Source: Tagaea sp. CACIAM 22H2 (lineage in GTDB: Bacteria; Pseudomonadota; Alphaproteobacteria; CACIAM-22H2). From it: a stretch of 63,389 bases of DNA. The notes under the pieces were generated by a model. The model worked only from the letters and a program-made list of their open reading frames with translations, did no database searches and was not told the origin of the DNA. Numbering within the stretch: position 1 is the first letter of the stretch; every line of letters begins with the position of its first letter. Shown here in pieces: positions 1 to 8,500 of this stretch. The stretch spans positions 1 through 63,389 of the forward strand of contig PVXE01000020.1 of the NCBI GenBank assembly GCA_014444615.1. Direction: 5' to 3'. A program made the translations under genes and the position numbers.

Positions 1-849
1 AACGAGGTTGGGACGTTCCGCATCGACGGCAAGCGGATAAAGCTCCCGGTGATCGGCTGGGTGCGTACGCGCGAGACCCCGCGCTTCGAAGGTGTTGCCA
101 AACGCGTTACCGTCTCGAGAACGGCGGACCGATGGTTCGCTTCGATCCTGTTCGAGGCGCCGGACGTGCCCGCGATAGTCCAACCGATCGCGGCTATTGG
201 CGTCGATCTCGGCGTGACGAATCTTGCAGCGTTGAGTGACGGGACCAAAATCGAGGGGCCGAAACCGCACAAAAATCTACTCGGCCATCTCCGGCGGGCG
301 AACAAAGCCTTGGCACGCAAGAAACGTGGTTCGTGCAACGCGCTCAAGGCGAAGCGGCGTCTCGCGCGTTTACACGCGCGAATCGGGAATATCCGGAAGG
401 ATGCGCTACACAAGCTCACGACGCGACTTGTCGCGACGTATCGACGCATCGGAATCGAGGATTTGAACGTGCGCGGCATGACTCGCAACCGGTATCTTGC
501 CAGGTCGATCATGGACGCGTCGTTCTTCGAGTTTCGGAGGCAGCTCGAGTACAAGGCACGCCTGCGCGGTGCGACGATCGTCGCCGCCGCCAGATTTTAC
601 CCTTCGAGCAAGACCTGTTCTTGCTGCGGCTCGGTGAAAGCCGAACTGGAACTCTCGCAACGCGTCTATAGCTGCGAGAGCTGCGGATACGAAGCGAACC
701 GGGACGTCAATGCGGCCCGGAATTTGGAGAAACTGGCCGCGAGCTTCGCGGTGACAGCCTGTGGAGAGGATCGCTCTGGCGCACGGCGCAAGCCGCGCGT
801 GAAACGAGCCTCGATGAAGCAGGAATCGGACAACAGACATGCCGCATGA
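1..849 (+). CDS. tnpB: TnpB (OrfB) RNA-guided nuclease of an IS200/IS605-type element, 5' end outside window
   Basis: This is the C-terminal ~280 residues of a TnpB protein, the RuvC-like nuclease of IS200/IS605 elements that uses an RNA from the element's right end as guide. The frame is open through base 1, so roughly the first 100 residues of a usual ~380-residue protein lie outside the window. RuvC-I (IGVDLG) is at 196-213, RuvC-II (IEDLNVRGM) at 454-480 and RuvC-III (DVNAARN) from 703. Zinc-ribbon cysteine codons are at 616, 625, 673 and 682. All three acidic catalytic residues and the zinc ligands are present, so the visible part looks intact. No TnpA is visible; it could lie upstream or be absent. 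The right end of the element should lie between the stop and recX, where a short GCAT/ATGC stem (844-859) is visible. Confidence 0.9.
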   Translation, partial: NEVGTFRIDGKRIKLPVIGWVRTRETPRFEGVAKRVTVSRTADRWFASILFEAPDVPAIVQPIAAIGVDLGVTNLAALSDGTKIEGPKPHKNLLGHLRRANKALARKKRGSCNALKAKRRLARLHARIGNIRKDALHKLTTRLVATYRRIGIEDLNVRGMTRNRYLARSIMDASFFEFRRQLEYKARLRGATIVAAARFYPSSKTCSCCGSVKAELELSQRVYSCESCGYEANRDVNAARNLEKLAASFAVTACGEDRSGARRKPRVKRASMKQESDNRHAA

Positions 850-893
850 AAAGTAATGCGCAAGTTTGTATAGGTTCCGGAGAGCGGTCTGCC

Positions 894-1436
894 ATGCGCA
901 AAATCCCCAAACCACCGACGCAAGAACGCCTGGAGAAAGGCGCGCTTGCCTATCTCGAGCGTTACGCTGCCAGCCGCGAAGGCGTGCGCCGTGTGTTGAT
1001 GCGCAAAGTCGAACGCGCGGCGCGCGCGAGCATTGCCGAACGCGAAGCGGGCGCGGCGGCGGTCGAAAATGTGCTCGAGAAACTCGCCGCTAAAGGCCTG
1101 CTCAACGACAAGCTCTATGCCGAAGGCCTGGCCGCGAGCCTCGCGCGGCGGGGCTTGGCGCGCGGGCGCATCGCCCAGCGGCTGCAAATCAAAGGCGTTG
1201 GCCGGGACGAAATCGGCCACGCCCTCGATGCCGTGGACGAAACCGGCGACACCGATCGCGCGCGCGCGATCCGCTGGGCGAAGAAAAAGCGCTTGGGCGC
1301 TTATGGCGATCCCACTAAGCGCGAAGCGCGCCGCATGCGCGATATCGCGGCGCTGGCGCGCGCGGGCTTCGAACTCGATCTCGCGCGCCGCATCGTCGAC
1401 GCGGATTTGGACACGCTGGAAGACGAGCGCGATTAA
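894..1436 (+). CDS. recX: RecX regulatory protein
   Basis: A 180-residue RecX-family protein. RecX binds RecA filaments and limits RecA recombinase and coprotease activity in the cytoplasm. The family pattern is clear: ALAYLERYAAS followed by a V-L-xx-KV segment, then GLLND-x-LYAEGLAASLARRG and an IAQRLQIKGV repeat, that is, consecutive three-helix RecX modules rich in Arg and Ala. ATG at 894 is preferred because GGAG lies 11 nt upstream. An in-frame ATG at 846 would overlap the end of tnpB and add residues that do not look like the family. The usual recA neighbour is not visible. The insertion sequence sits directly upstream and may have replaced the original promoter region. The stop overlaps the stop of the convergent GNAT gene in a shared TTAA. 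Confidence 0.9.
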   Translation: MRKIPKPPTQERLEKGALAYLERYAASREGVRRVLMRKVERAARASIAEREAGAAAVENVLEKLAAKGLLNDKLYAEGLAASLARRGLARGRIAQRLQIKGVGRDEIGHALDAVDETGDTDRARAIRWAKKKRLGAYGDPTKREARRMRDIAALARAGFELDLARRIVDADLDTLEDERD

Positions 1437-1882
1437 AGCGTCTTCATATAGCGATAGAAGACTTCGTCGCGCTGCCAGCCGGCGCGCTCGTAGACCGATT
1501 GCGCGGTCGTGTTGGTCCTTGCTGTGAACAGATCGACGCGCGCCGCGCCGGTGGCGCGCGCATGCGCATCGACCTTCGCCATCAACGCGGCGCCCACGCC
1601 GGCTTTGCGCGCCGATGGATCGACGAAAATATCGTTGAGCAGCCAGAGTGGCTTCATCACGCCCGACGAAAACGTGCGCGACATGATCGCGAAGCCGACC
1701 GCCTTGCCGTCGATGCGCGCGAAAAAGCCGGTGTAGTCGCCCGCCTGGAAGCGCGCGGTCATATAGGCGCGGCTTTCCTCGGGCATCGGTTCGCGCTTGT
1801 AGAAAACGCGATAGCCCAGGAACAGCGGCAGAAGCTCGTCGATATCGGCCACACCGATATCGCTGAAGGTGATCTCGCTCAT
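1433..1882 (-). CDS. GNAT family N-acetyltransferase
   Basis: A 149-residue single-domain GNAT acetyltransferase that transfers acetyl from acetyl-CoA to an unknown amine. The N-terminal helix region (IDELLPLFLGYRVFY) is followed by the central beta sheet and the acetyl-CoA pyrophosphate loop ARKAGVGAALM at about residues 92-102. The C-terminal block NTTAQSVYERAGWQRDEVF is typical of the family. Substrate cannot be read from sequence. It lies downstream of the DUF971 gene on the same strand with a 4-nt gap, so the two are probably co-transcribed. Confidence 0.85.
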   Translation of the reverse strand: MSEITFSDIGVADIDELLPLFLGYRVFYKREPMPEESRAYMTARFQAGDYTGFFARIDGKAVGFAIMSRTFSSGVMKPLWLLNDIFVDPSARKAGVGAALMAKVDAHARATGAARVDLFTARTNTTAQSVYERAGWQRDEVFYRYMKTL

Positions 1883-1886
1883 CGTT

Positions 1887-2270
1887 TCACTTCTTGGCCG
1901 CTTTGGGATCGCGCGACAGACCCTTGGCGTCGAGGGCCGCGAAATAAGCCGCCATCAACGCATCGGCGTTTTCGCCCAGTTCGCGCAGATAGTCCCAGGA
2001 ATAGATGCCCGAATCGTGCAGATCGTCGAACACGATGCGAATCGCGTAATTGCCGACGGCTTCCAGTTCCATGATGCCGACATGCATGCGGCCCGGGACG
2101 ATCTGCTTCTGGTTGGGGCCGTGGCCCATCACCTCGGCCGACGGCGATTCGACACGCAGCAGCTCCGCAGGCAGCGCGAAGCTTTTGCCGTCGTCGTAGT
2201 CGATTTCGAGAATTTTCTCCGCCTTCTTCAGGCGAATCTCGACCGGATGATGCTTGAGGCCGAAAGACAT
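1887..2270 (-). CDS. DUF971 / gamma-butyrobetaine hydroxylase-like N-terminal domain protein
   Basis: A 127-residue stand-alone DUF971 protein. The same fold forms the N-terminal domain of gamma-butyrobetaine hydroxylase; stand-alone versions have been linked to iron-sulfur metabolism, but the function here is not known. Visible features are an N-terminal strand pair (VEIRLKKAEKILEIDYDDG), the family core LPAELLRVESPSAEVMGHG at about residues 32-50, and YAIRIVFDDLHDSGIYSWDYLREL near residues 74-97. The tail is Lys-rich. It sits between the Trm112-like and GNAT genes in a compact minus-strand run. Confidence 0.85.
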   Translation of the reverse strand: MSFGLKHHPVEIRLKKAEKILEIDYDDGKSFALPAELLRVESPSAEVMGHGPNQKQIVPGRMHVGIMELEAVGNYAIRIVFDDLHDSGIYSWDYLRELGENADALMAAYFAALDAKGLSRDPKAAKK

Positions 2271-2282
2271 CGCACGCGGGGC

Positions 2283-2471
2283 TTACGCGGCGTCGAGACG
2301 GCGCGCCTCGTCCACCAGCATGATCGGAATGCCGTCGCGAATCGGGAAGGCGAGGCCCGCCCCTTCGCTGACCAGCTCGGCACGGTCGCGGTCGTAGCGC
2401 AGCGGGCCCTTGGTCACCGGGCAGACCAGAATTTCCAGCAGCTTGGGATCGATCGCGGTCGCATCGCTCAT
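2283..2471 (-). CDS. Trm112 family protein (YcaR-like)
   Basis: A 62-residue Trm112/YcaR-family protein. Eukaryotic Trm112 activates methyltransferases; the bacterial role is unclear. The family frame LLEILVCP, then [21 protein letters not shown], is obvious. The usual zinc-binding CxxC is reduced to a single cysteine (CPVT), so this copy probably does not bind zinc the way E. coli YcaR may. It lies 12 nt upstream of DUF971 on the same strand and 46 nt downstream of the LON-domain gene. Confidence 0.88.
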   Translation of the reverse strand: MSDATAIDPKLLEILVCPVTKGPLRYDRDRAELVSEGAGLAFPIRDGIPIMLVDEARRLDAA

Positions 2472-2517
2472 GGGCGCGGTCCTTTCGTCCCTTTTGTGAC
2501 GCGGGGCAACGCGCGCG

Positions 2518-3183
2518 TCAATGTTTCAAGCCGCCGGGCTCGGCGCCGGAGGTTCGCGCCTCGACGATACCGATCATCGCCTTGGCGCGTTCGGCCAGGC
2601 CCGCACTTTCCAGCAGCGTCTGTTTTTCTTCCGGCGTGAACGGGCACAGCATGGCGATGGTGTTGACCAAGCGCTCGTCCGGCGCCGATTCGATCGTGCC
2701 CCAATCGCCTTGCAAACCCTCGGCGGCGAAATAGGCTTTGAGCCCCGCGATCAATCGCTTGCGGTCGAACAGCCCTTCGTCGGGCTCGACGAAGTCGCTT
2801 TCGTAACCGGCGAAATCCGGCCGCACCCGGCGATAACCGCGCATGGTGGCGATCTCGTCCGCGATTTTGAAACGCACGATGCCGTTGAGCGAGATGAGGT
2901 AGCGCCCGTCTTCGGTTTCCGACCACGACACGATGCGCCCCGCACAACCGATCGGATAGACGGCTTGCGTCGACGCGCGCGTTTCCTTGGTCAGCGGCTG
3001 GACCATGCCGATGAGCTTGTCCGGGCTCGCCAGCGCGTCGTCGATCATCGCCAGATAGCGCGGCTCGAAAATGTTCAGCGGCAGTTTGCCGCGCGGCAGC
3101 AGCAATGCGCCTTGCAGCGGAAAAATCGGCACCGTGGCGGGCAAATCCGCGAAGCCGAGCCTGCCGGGCGGTCGCGCGCCCAT
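2518..3183 (-). CDS. LON peptidase substrate-binding domain protein
   Basis: A 221-residue protein made of one Lon N-terminal (substrate-binding) domain, with no AAA+ or protease domain. The start of the domain is typical: [27 protein letters not shown] at about residues 17-43, followed by an MIDDAL helix and the [10 protein letters not shown] strand. Stand-alone proteins of this kind are common in Alphaproteobacteria. A role in protein quality control is inferred from the domain and from the neighbouring YbbN-like gene 7 nt upstream on the same strand. Confidence 0.87.
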   Translation of the reverse strand: MGARPPGRLGFADLPATVPIFPLQGALLLPRGKLPLNIFEPRYLAMIDDALASPDKLIGMVQPLTKETRASTQAVYPIGCAGRIVSWSETEDGRYLISLNGIVRFKIADEIATMRGYRRVRPDFAGYESDFVEPDEGLFDRKRLIAGLKAYFAAEGLQGDWGTIESAPDERLVNTIAMLCPFTPEEKQTLLESAGLAERAKAMIGIVEARTSGAEPGGLKH

Positions 3184-3190
3184 GATGGCG

Positions 3191-4102
3191 TTACGCGAAC
3201 ATCAGCGACGACAAGCGCCGGCGCCCTTGCACGGTCAGTGGATTGGTGTTGCCCAACGCTTCGAAGAATTTCACCAGCTGGGCGCGCGCCGCCCCTTCGT
3301 TCCAATTGCGGTCGAGCTTGTAGAGCTCCAGCAATTGCTCGATCGCCGCTTCCTGCTGGCCGCCCGCGAACAAGGCGGTGGCGAGGTCGAGGCGCGTTTG
3401 ATGGTCCTTCGGATTATGCGCAAGCTTTTCCAGCATCGGCGCCACGTCCACGCCCTTGGGCGCTTGATGGGCGAGGTCGAGGGCCGCTTGCGCGGCTTCG
3501 ATTTCCGGATCGCGCTTGGCTTCGGGCGGCAGCGAATCGAGCAGCGCCTTCGCCTCGTCAAGCTGGCCCAGGCTCACGAAAATCTTGGCGAGGCCCGCGG
3601 CCGCTTTGGCGTTGCCGGGTTCGTGGGCCAGGATCTGGCCGAAAATATCCTGCGCGGTCGGCAGGTCGTTGGCGGCCAGCGCCGCGTTGGCCTGTTCCAG
3701 CGCCTGGTCGATCGGCGACGGGCCGGCGGCCCCGCCCAGCTTCTTCACGAAGGCGCGGATCTGGCTTTCGGGCACGGCCCCCAGGAACGCGTCGACCGGG
3801 CGGCCGCCTTTGAAGGCGAAAACCGCGGGGATCGACTGCACGCGCAATTGCGAGGCGAAATGCGGGTTCTCGTCGATGTTGATTTTGACGAGCTTGACCG
3901 CGCCCTTGGCTTCCTTGACGACCTTTTCGATCGCGGGCCCGAGCTGTTTGCACGGCCCGCACCACGGCGCCCAGAAATCGACGATGACGGGGGTATCGCG
4001 CGAGGCGAGCAGAACGTCCTGCTCGAACGATTCGTCCGTCGCGTCCTTGATAAGGTCGGCCGCGTTGGCGCCCGGCTTGCCGGCGCCGATCAACTGGTCC
4101 AT
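3191..4102 (-). CDS. thioredoxin-TPR co-chaperone, YbbN/CnoX-like
   Basis: A 303-residue protein with an N-terminal thioredoxin domain (DFWAPWCGPCKQLGPAIEKV at about residues 35-54, with the WCGPC active site intact) and a C-terminal tetratricopeptide-like region of Ala/Leu-rich helices (from about residue 130). This is the architecture of YbbN/CnoX, a cytoplasmic holdase and thioredoxin-like protein that works with GroEL/DnaK. Unlike E. coli CnoX, both active-site cysteines are present, so it may be redox active. The start at MDQLIGAG is chosen because GGAG lies 9 nt upstream; a longer in-frame start 99 nt further out has no family support. Confidence 0.9.
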   Translation of the reverse strand: MDQLIGAGKPGANAADLIKDATDESFEQDVLLASRDTPVIVDFWAPWCGPCKQLGPAIEKVVKEAKGAVKLVKINIDENPHFASQLRVQSIPAVFAFKGGRPVDAFLGAVPESQIRAFVKKLGGAAGPSPIDQALEQANAALAANDLPTAQDIFGQILAHEPGNAKAAAGLAKIFVSLGQLDEAKALLDSLPPEAKRDPEIEAAQAALDLAHQAPKGVDVAPMLEKLAHNPKDHQTRLDLATALFAGGQQEAAIEQLLELYKLDRNWNEGAARAQLVKFFEALGNTNPLTVQGRRRLSSLMFA

Positions 4103-4195
4103 GGGGTCAACTCCGCTTTCCAGCGGGGAAAATGGCGATTTCGGGCGCCCAAGGCAACCCCCTGCGGGGCCCCGGAAAAGCGCCCCAGATATCCC

Positions 4196-4223
4196 TTGCA
4201 ATTCGACGCTCCCCGCCTATTAT
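4196..4223 (+). promoter_or_regulatory. predicted sigma-70-type promoter of tRNA-Gly
   Basis: TTGCAA (4196-4201) and TATTAT (4218-4223) are separated by 16 bp, which places a transcription start near 4230, about 35 nt before the mature tRNA. The elements were read by eye. Confidence 0.55.
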
Positions 4224-4264
4224 CCCGGCCCGTTTCCAAGGCTGAAGCGCCCGCCGGCGATAAC

Positions 4265-4339
4265 GCGGGAGTAGCTCAGTGGTAGAGCATCACGTTGCCA
4301 ACGTGAGGGTCGAGGGTTCGAATCCCTTCTCCCGCTCCA
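4265..4339 (+). tRNA. tRNA-Gly (anticodon GCC)
   Basis: A complete 75-nt cloverleaf including an encoded CCA end. The acceptor stem pairs GCGGGAG (4265-4271) with CTCCCGC (4329-4335). The D arm contains TAGCTCAGTGGTAGAG, the anticodon loop reads TTGCCAA with anticodon GCC, and the T arm contains GGTTCGAATC. No integrated element or truncated copy is seen at its 3' end, although tRNA-Gly genes are common integration targets. Confidence 0.97.
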
Positions 4340-4368
4340 GCCTTTGGAAAGGGTTCCAGTTCGAATGA

Positions 4369-4402
4369 AAAAGGCCCGTTCGCAAGAACGGGCCTTTTCT
4401 TT
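4369..4402 (+). terminator. Rho-independent terminator, probably bidirectional
   Basis: A 13-bp perfect stem (4369-4381 with 4386-4398) closed by a GCAA tetraloop. A T-rich run follows on the + strand and another (complement of the A run at 4368-4372) on the minus strand. It ends tRNA-Gly on + and, 20 nt past its stop, the convergent FkbM gene on -. Confidence 0.85.
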
Positions 4403-4422
4403 ATCGCCATGTCGGCGGCCGA

Positions 4423-5388
4423 TTACATCCGGTCCGGTGTGGCCAGCAGCACCTGGCCCATCGGGATTTCCTCGGTCACCGGGCGGCGCGCTCCGAATTC
4501 GACGCGATAGGTCATGTAGTCGCGTTCCTTGAAGAAGCGCACCGCGTCCATCAGGCACAGCGATTGGCGCGCCCAATAGCTCGGCTCCCACAGGAAGAAG
4601 ATCTTCGGGCGGAATCGCTCGATCGTCTTGGTCGCCCCTTGGAGCGCGTTCCACTCCTCGCCCTGGGCGAGCAGCTTGATGACGTCGAGCCGTTCGATCG
4701 GGTTGGCGGCGATGTAATCGTCGAGGCTCCACACCTTCATGTCGATCGACTTGGTCGACTTGCCGACATTCGACGATTGCAGCGACGCGTTGGCGAAATT
4801 GCCGATCGAATCGTCGTGCAGGAACAGCTGGCGCGTTTCGGTGTGGCTCGACACGGCCGCCTGGTTGAGCGTCACGTTGTCGAGGCCGTTCAAATGCAGA
4901 TTGGCCTTCAAGCGGCCCATCGGATGCGGATCGGGCTCGAACACATGCACGCGGCCGCTGGGCCCCACGCGGTTGGCCATGATCATCGCGTGCATGCCGA
5001 TATTCGAGCCGATATCGAACGCCACCTGGCCTGGGCGCAGCATGCGGTTCAGCAGCTTCGAGATTTGCGGCCGGAACGCGCCGTAGAAATAGATGTACCA
5101 TTCGAGGAAGGAATGCGTGTCGACATTGATCAGCATGCCTTCGTCGTAATCGATGACCGCCTTCACCGGCCGCGCATTGCCCGGCGGGTGCAGGGCGCGC
5201 ACCAGCTTGTCGGTCCCCTTCGGGTGGAAGCGGCGGGTGAGCCAAGCGAGGGCCGGAACCCAGGCCGGATGATCGGGGCCGAGATCGGGCGGGAGGGCCT
5301 TGTAGGACTCGGCCGAAGCAGGCGTGTCGGTCATGGCGGCTCGCAAATTTTCGCTCAAAGCTGGAGCGGACGAACTGGTTCCGGTCAT
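4423..5388 (-). CDS. FkbM family methyltransferase
   Basis: A protein of up to 321 residues with the FkbM methyltransferase fold; these enzymes O-methylate sugars or related metabolites using S-adenosylmethionine. The SAM-binding motif VAFDIGSNIGMHAMI is at about residues 122-136, followed by a VHVFEPDPH acidic loop and a PKIFFLWEPSYW strand. The second family signature, normally close to IKIDVEG, is degenerate here (IKLLAQG), so activity could differ. Neither candidate start (5388 or the in-frame ATG at 5334) has a convincing ribosome-binding site; 5334 is as likely. No sugar gene is adjacent; it is divergent from the glutamate dehydrogenase gene and ends at the shared terminator. Confidence 0.82.
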   Translation of the reverse strand: MTGTSSSAPALSENLRAAMTDTPASAESYKALPPDLGPDHPAWVPALAWLTRRFHPKGTDKLVRALHPPGNARPVKAVIDYDEGMLINVDTHSFLEWYIYFYGAFRPQISKLLNRMLRPGQVAFDIGSNIGMHAMIMANRVGPSGRVHVFEPDPHPMGRLKANLHLNGLDNVTLNQAAVSSHTETRQLFLHDDSIGNFANASLQSSNVGKSTKSIDMKVWSLDDYIAANPIERLDVIKLLAQGEEWNALQGATKTIERFRPKIFFLWEPSYWARQSLCLMDAVRFFKERDYMTYRVEFGARRPVTEEIPMGQVLLATPDRM

Positions 5389-5483
5389 CGGGCGGGGCTC
5401 GCTTTATCGACGGTTCCCATTAAACGAACCGCCCGAACCCCTATTCCCCAAATCCCCCTGTTAATCTTGTTTTGCCCCAGCTT

Positions 5484-5513
5484 TTGGCCGGTCGCAACAA
5501 TTTGCTGTAATAT
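5484..5513 (+). promoter_or_regulatory. possible promoter upstream of glutamate dehydrogenase
   Basis: TTGGCC (5484-5489) and TAATAT (5508-5513) are 18 bp apart, in the AT-richer part of the 197-bp divergent intergenic region. Nothing else recognisable is seen there. Confidence 0.35.
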
Positions 5514-5585
5514 CCGGTAATAATATGGCGGCGCGCAGTCCACCGGCGGGCTGCGAGAATGATCGTACGCCCCCGGAGATCCCCA

Positions 5586-8500
5586 ATGCCGTCCCATACC
5601 GAAAGTCGTAAGACCGAAATTCTGGACAGGCTTTGCGCGATGGCGCGCCAGCGCCTGGCGGCCGGATCGGGGATCGCCGCCGCCGATGCCGCGGAGGCAT
5701 TTATTCAACGATTCTATGGCAATGTGGCCGTCGAGGACCTCGAAGACCACACGCCGGACGACCTCTACGGCGCCGCGATCGCGCTTTTCGCCTTCGGCCG
5801 CACGCGCCCGCCGAACAAAGCCAAGGTCCGTGTGTACAATCCACGCCTGTCGGAACATGGCTGGCACTCGACCCATACGGTGATCGAGATCGTCAACGAC
5901 GACATGCCGTTCCTGGTCGACTCGGTCACATCCGAGATCAACCGGCGCGATCTGTCGGTCCATCTCGTCATTCACCCGGTCGTGCCGGTGAAGCGCGATT
6001 CGAGCGGTGCGGCCTTGGCGATTGACGAAGCCGGCGGCCGCGAAAGCTGCATGCATGTCGAGATCGACGCGCAAGGCGACCAAGCGCAACTCGACGCGAT
6101 CCGGGCGGGGCTGGAAGCGGTACTCGCGGACGTGCGTGCTTGCGTCGAAGATTGGCAGGCGATGCTGGGTCAGGCGAAAGACGTCATCGCCGAGTTCGAC
6201 GCGGGCAAGCCGCCGCGCGGGCCCGAAGAAATCGCCACCGCGCGCGACTTCCTCAACTGGCTCGTCGCCGATAACTTCACCTTCCTCGGCTATCGCGAAT
6301 ACGCCTATCAGGGCGAGGGCGCCAATTTCCGCGCCAGCGTGCGCGCGGGCAGCGGCCTTGGCCTCGCGCGCGACGAAAGCTTCGTCGTGTTCGACGTGCT
6401 GCGCCGCATCGCCGAATTGCCGTCGTTGCAGCAATTCGTCCGTGCACCCGAATTGCTGCGCGTGGCCAAGGCCAATCGCCGTTCGACCGTGCATCGCTCG
6501 GCCTATCTCGATGCGATCGGCGTCAAGGTCTACGGGCCCGACGGCATGGTGACGGGGGAGAAAGTCTTCCTCGGCCTGTTCACCTCCACGGCCTATATGC
6601 AGCGCCCGCGCGACATTCCGTTGCTGCGCGACAAGGTCGTCGCCGTCACGAAGCGCGCGGGTTTCGGCACCAAGGGCCATGCCGCCAAGGCGTTGCAGCA
6701 TGTGCTGGAAACCCATCCGCGCGAGGAATTGTTCCAGGCGACGGTCGACGAGCTTTACGAAACCGCGGTCGGCGTCGTGCGCTTGCAGGAACGCCAGCGC
6801 ATCGCGTTGTTCCTGCGCCGCGATCCGTTCGATCGCTTCATCTCGGCGCTGGTTTATGCGCCGCGCGATCGCTTCAACACCGAATTGCGCGAGAAGTTCC
6901 ACGACATCCTAGCCAAGGCTTATCGCGGCCGTAAATCGGCGTTCTACGTTCTGCTCGCCGACGATTCCGCGCTGGTGCGTTGCCATTTCATCGTCGGCCT
7001 GACGCCGGGCGATGTGCCCGACATCCGCGCCGACGATCTGGAAGCGCGCTTGGTCGAAGCCGGGCGCGGTTTCGCCGACCGCTTGAAGGATGCGCTGATC
7101 GCGGCCGAAGGCGAGGGTGCAGGCCTCGCCAAATTGCGCCGCTATCAGGCCGCGTTCCCGGCCGCCTATCGCGAGCATTTCACGCCCGAGCAAGCCGTCG
7201 CCGATATCGCGGCGGTGGAATCCGTTTTGGCGGGCGATACGTCGCTCGCCCTCAATCTCTACCGCCCGGTCGAGGCGGCGGAGAACGAGCTGCGCTTGCG
7301 CATCTTCCACAAGGGCGCACCGGTTCCGTTGTCCGACGTCATGCCGATGCTCGAATCGATGGGCCTTAAAGTGATGACGGAAGATCCCTTCCGCATCCAT
7401 CCGCTCGACGGGTCAGCCAACGCGCCGGCGGGCGACGTGTACATGCACGATATCGCGATGGTCGCGCGCGAAACGCGCGAGATCGATATCGCGCGGGTGA
7501 AGCCGCTGTTCGAGGGCGCATTCTCCGCCGTGTGGGCGGGCGATGCGGCGTCGGACGGCTTCAATCGCTTGGTCATCGGTGCAGCGATGTCATCGCGCGA
7601 GGTGACGGTCTTGCGCGCTTATGCCGCCTATCTGCGCCAAACGGGCGCGACGTTCAGTCAGGCCTATATGGAGGACGCGCTCGCGCGCAATTCAAAGATC
7701 GCGCGCAAGCTCGTCGATCTGTTCATTGCCGCACACGATCCCGGGCGCGACAAGGATCGCGACGTGACGACGCGCGGGATCGCCGTCGAGATCGGCCATC
7801 TGCTCGACGGCGTGGAAAGCCTCGACGAAGACCGCATTTTGCGGCGCTTCCTCAATCTGATCGATTGCACGCTGCGCACCAATTTCTTCCAGAACAAGCC
7901 GTATCTGTCGCTGAAACTCGATAGTCAGCGCATCGACGAATTGCCGTTGCCCCGGCCGCTGGTCGAAATCTGGGTCTACTCGACGCGCGTCGAAGCCGTG
8001 CATTTGCGCGGCGGCAAGGTCGCGCGCGGCGGCATTCGCTGGTCCGATCGGCGCGAGGATTTCCGCACCGAAATTCTCGGCCTCATCAAAGCGCAGATGG
8101 TCAAGAACACCGTGATCGTGCCGGTCGGCTCGAAAGGCGGGTTCTTCGTTAAGCGCCCGCCCGCCCCCGAAGCGGGGCGCGAGGCGTTCCAGGCCGAGGG
8201 CATCGCCTGCTATCAGATCATGATGCGCGGGCTGCTCGACATCACCGACAACCTGACGCCGACGGGTGTGGTGCCGCCCAAGAACGTCGTGCGCCACGAC
8301 GGCGACGACCCTTATCTCGTCGTCGCGGCCGACAAGGGCACGGCCACGTTCTCCGACATCGCCAACGCGATCTCGGTCGAATACGGCCATTGGCTGGGCG
8401 ATGCTTTCGCGTCGGGCGGTTCGGCCGGCTACGACCATAAGGGCATGGGCATCACGGCGCGCGGGGCGTGGGAAGCGGTCAAACGCCATTTCCGCGAACT

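Noticed and set aside
4265..4339. tRNA-Gly as the integration site of a mobile element
   Set aside because: No integrase or duplicated tRNA 3' end is found nearby; the only integrase is 9 kb away and has its own target.
5385..6902. 505-codon minus-strand frame at the glutamate dehydrogenase 5' end
   Set aside because: Shadow of the gene on + and of the intergenic region; no recognisable domain.
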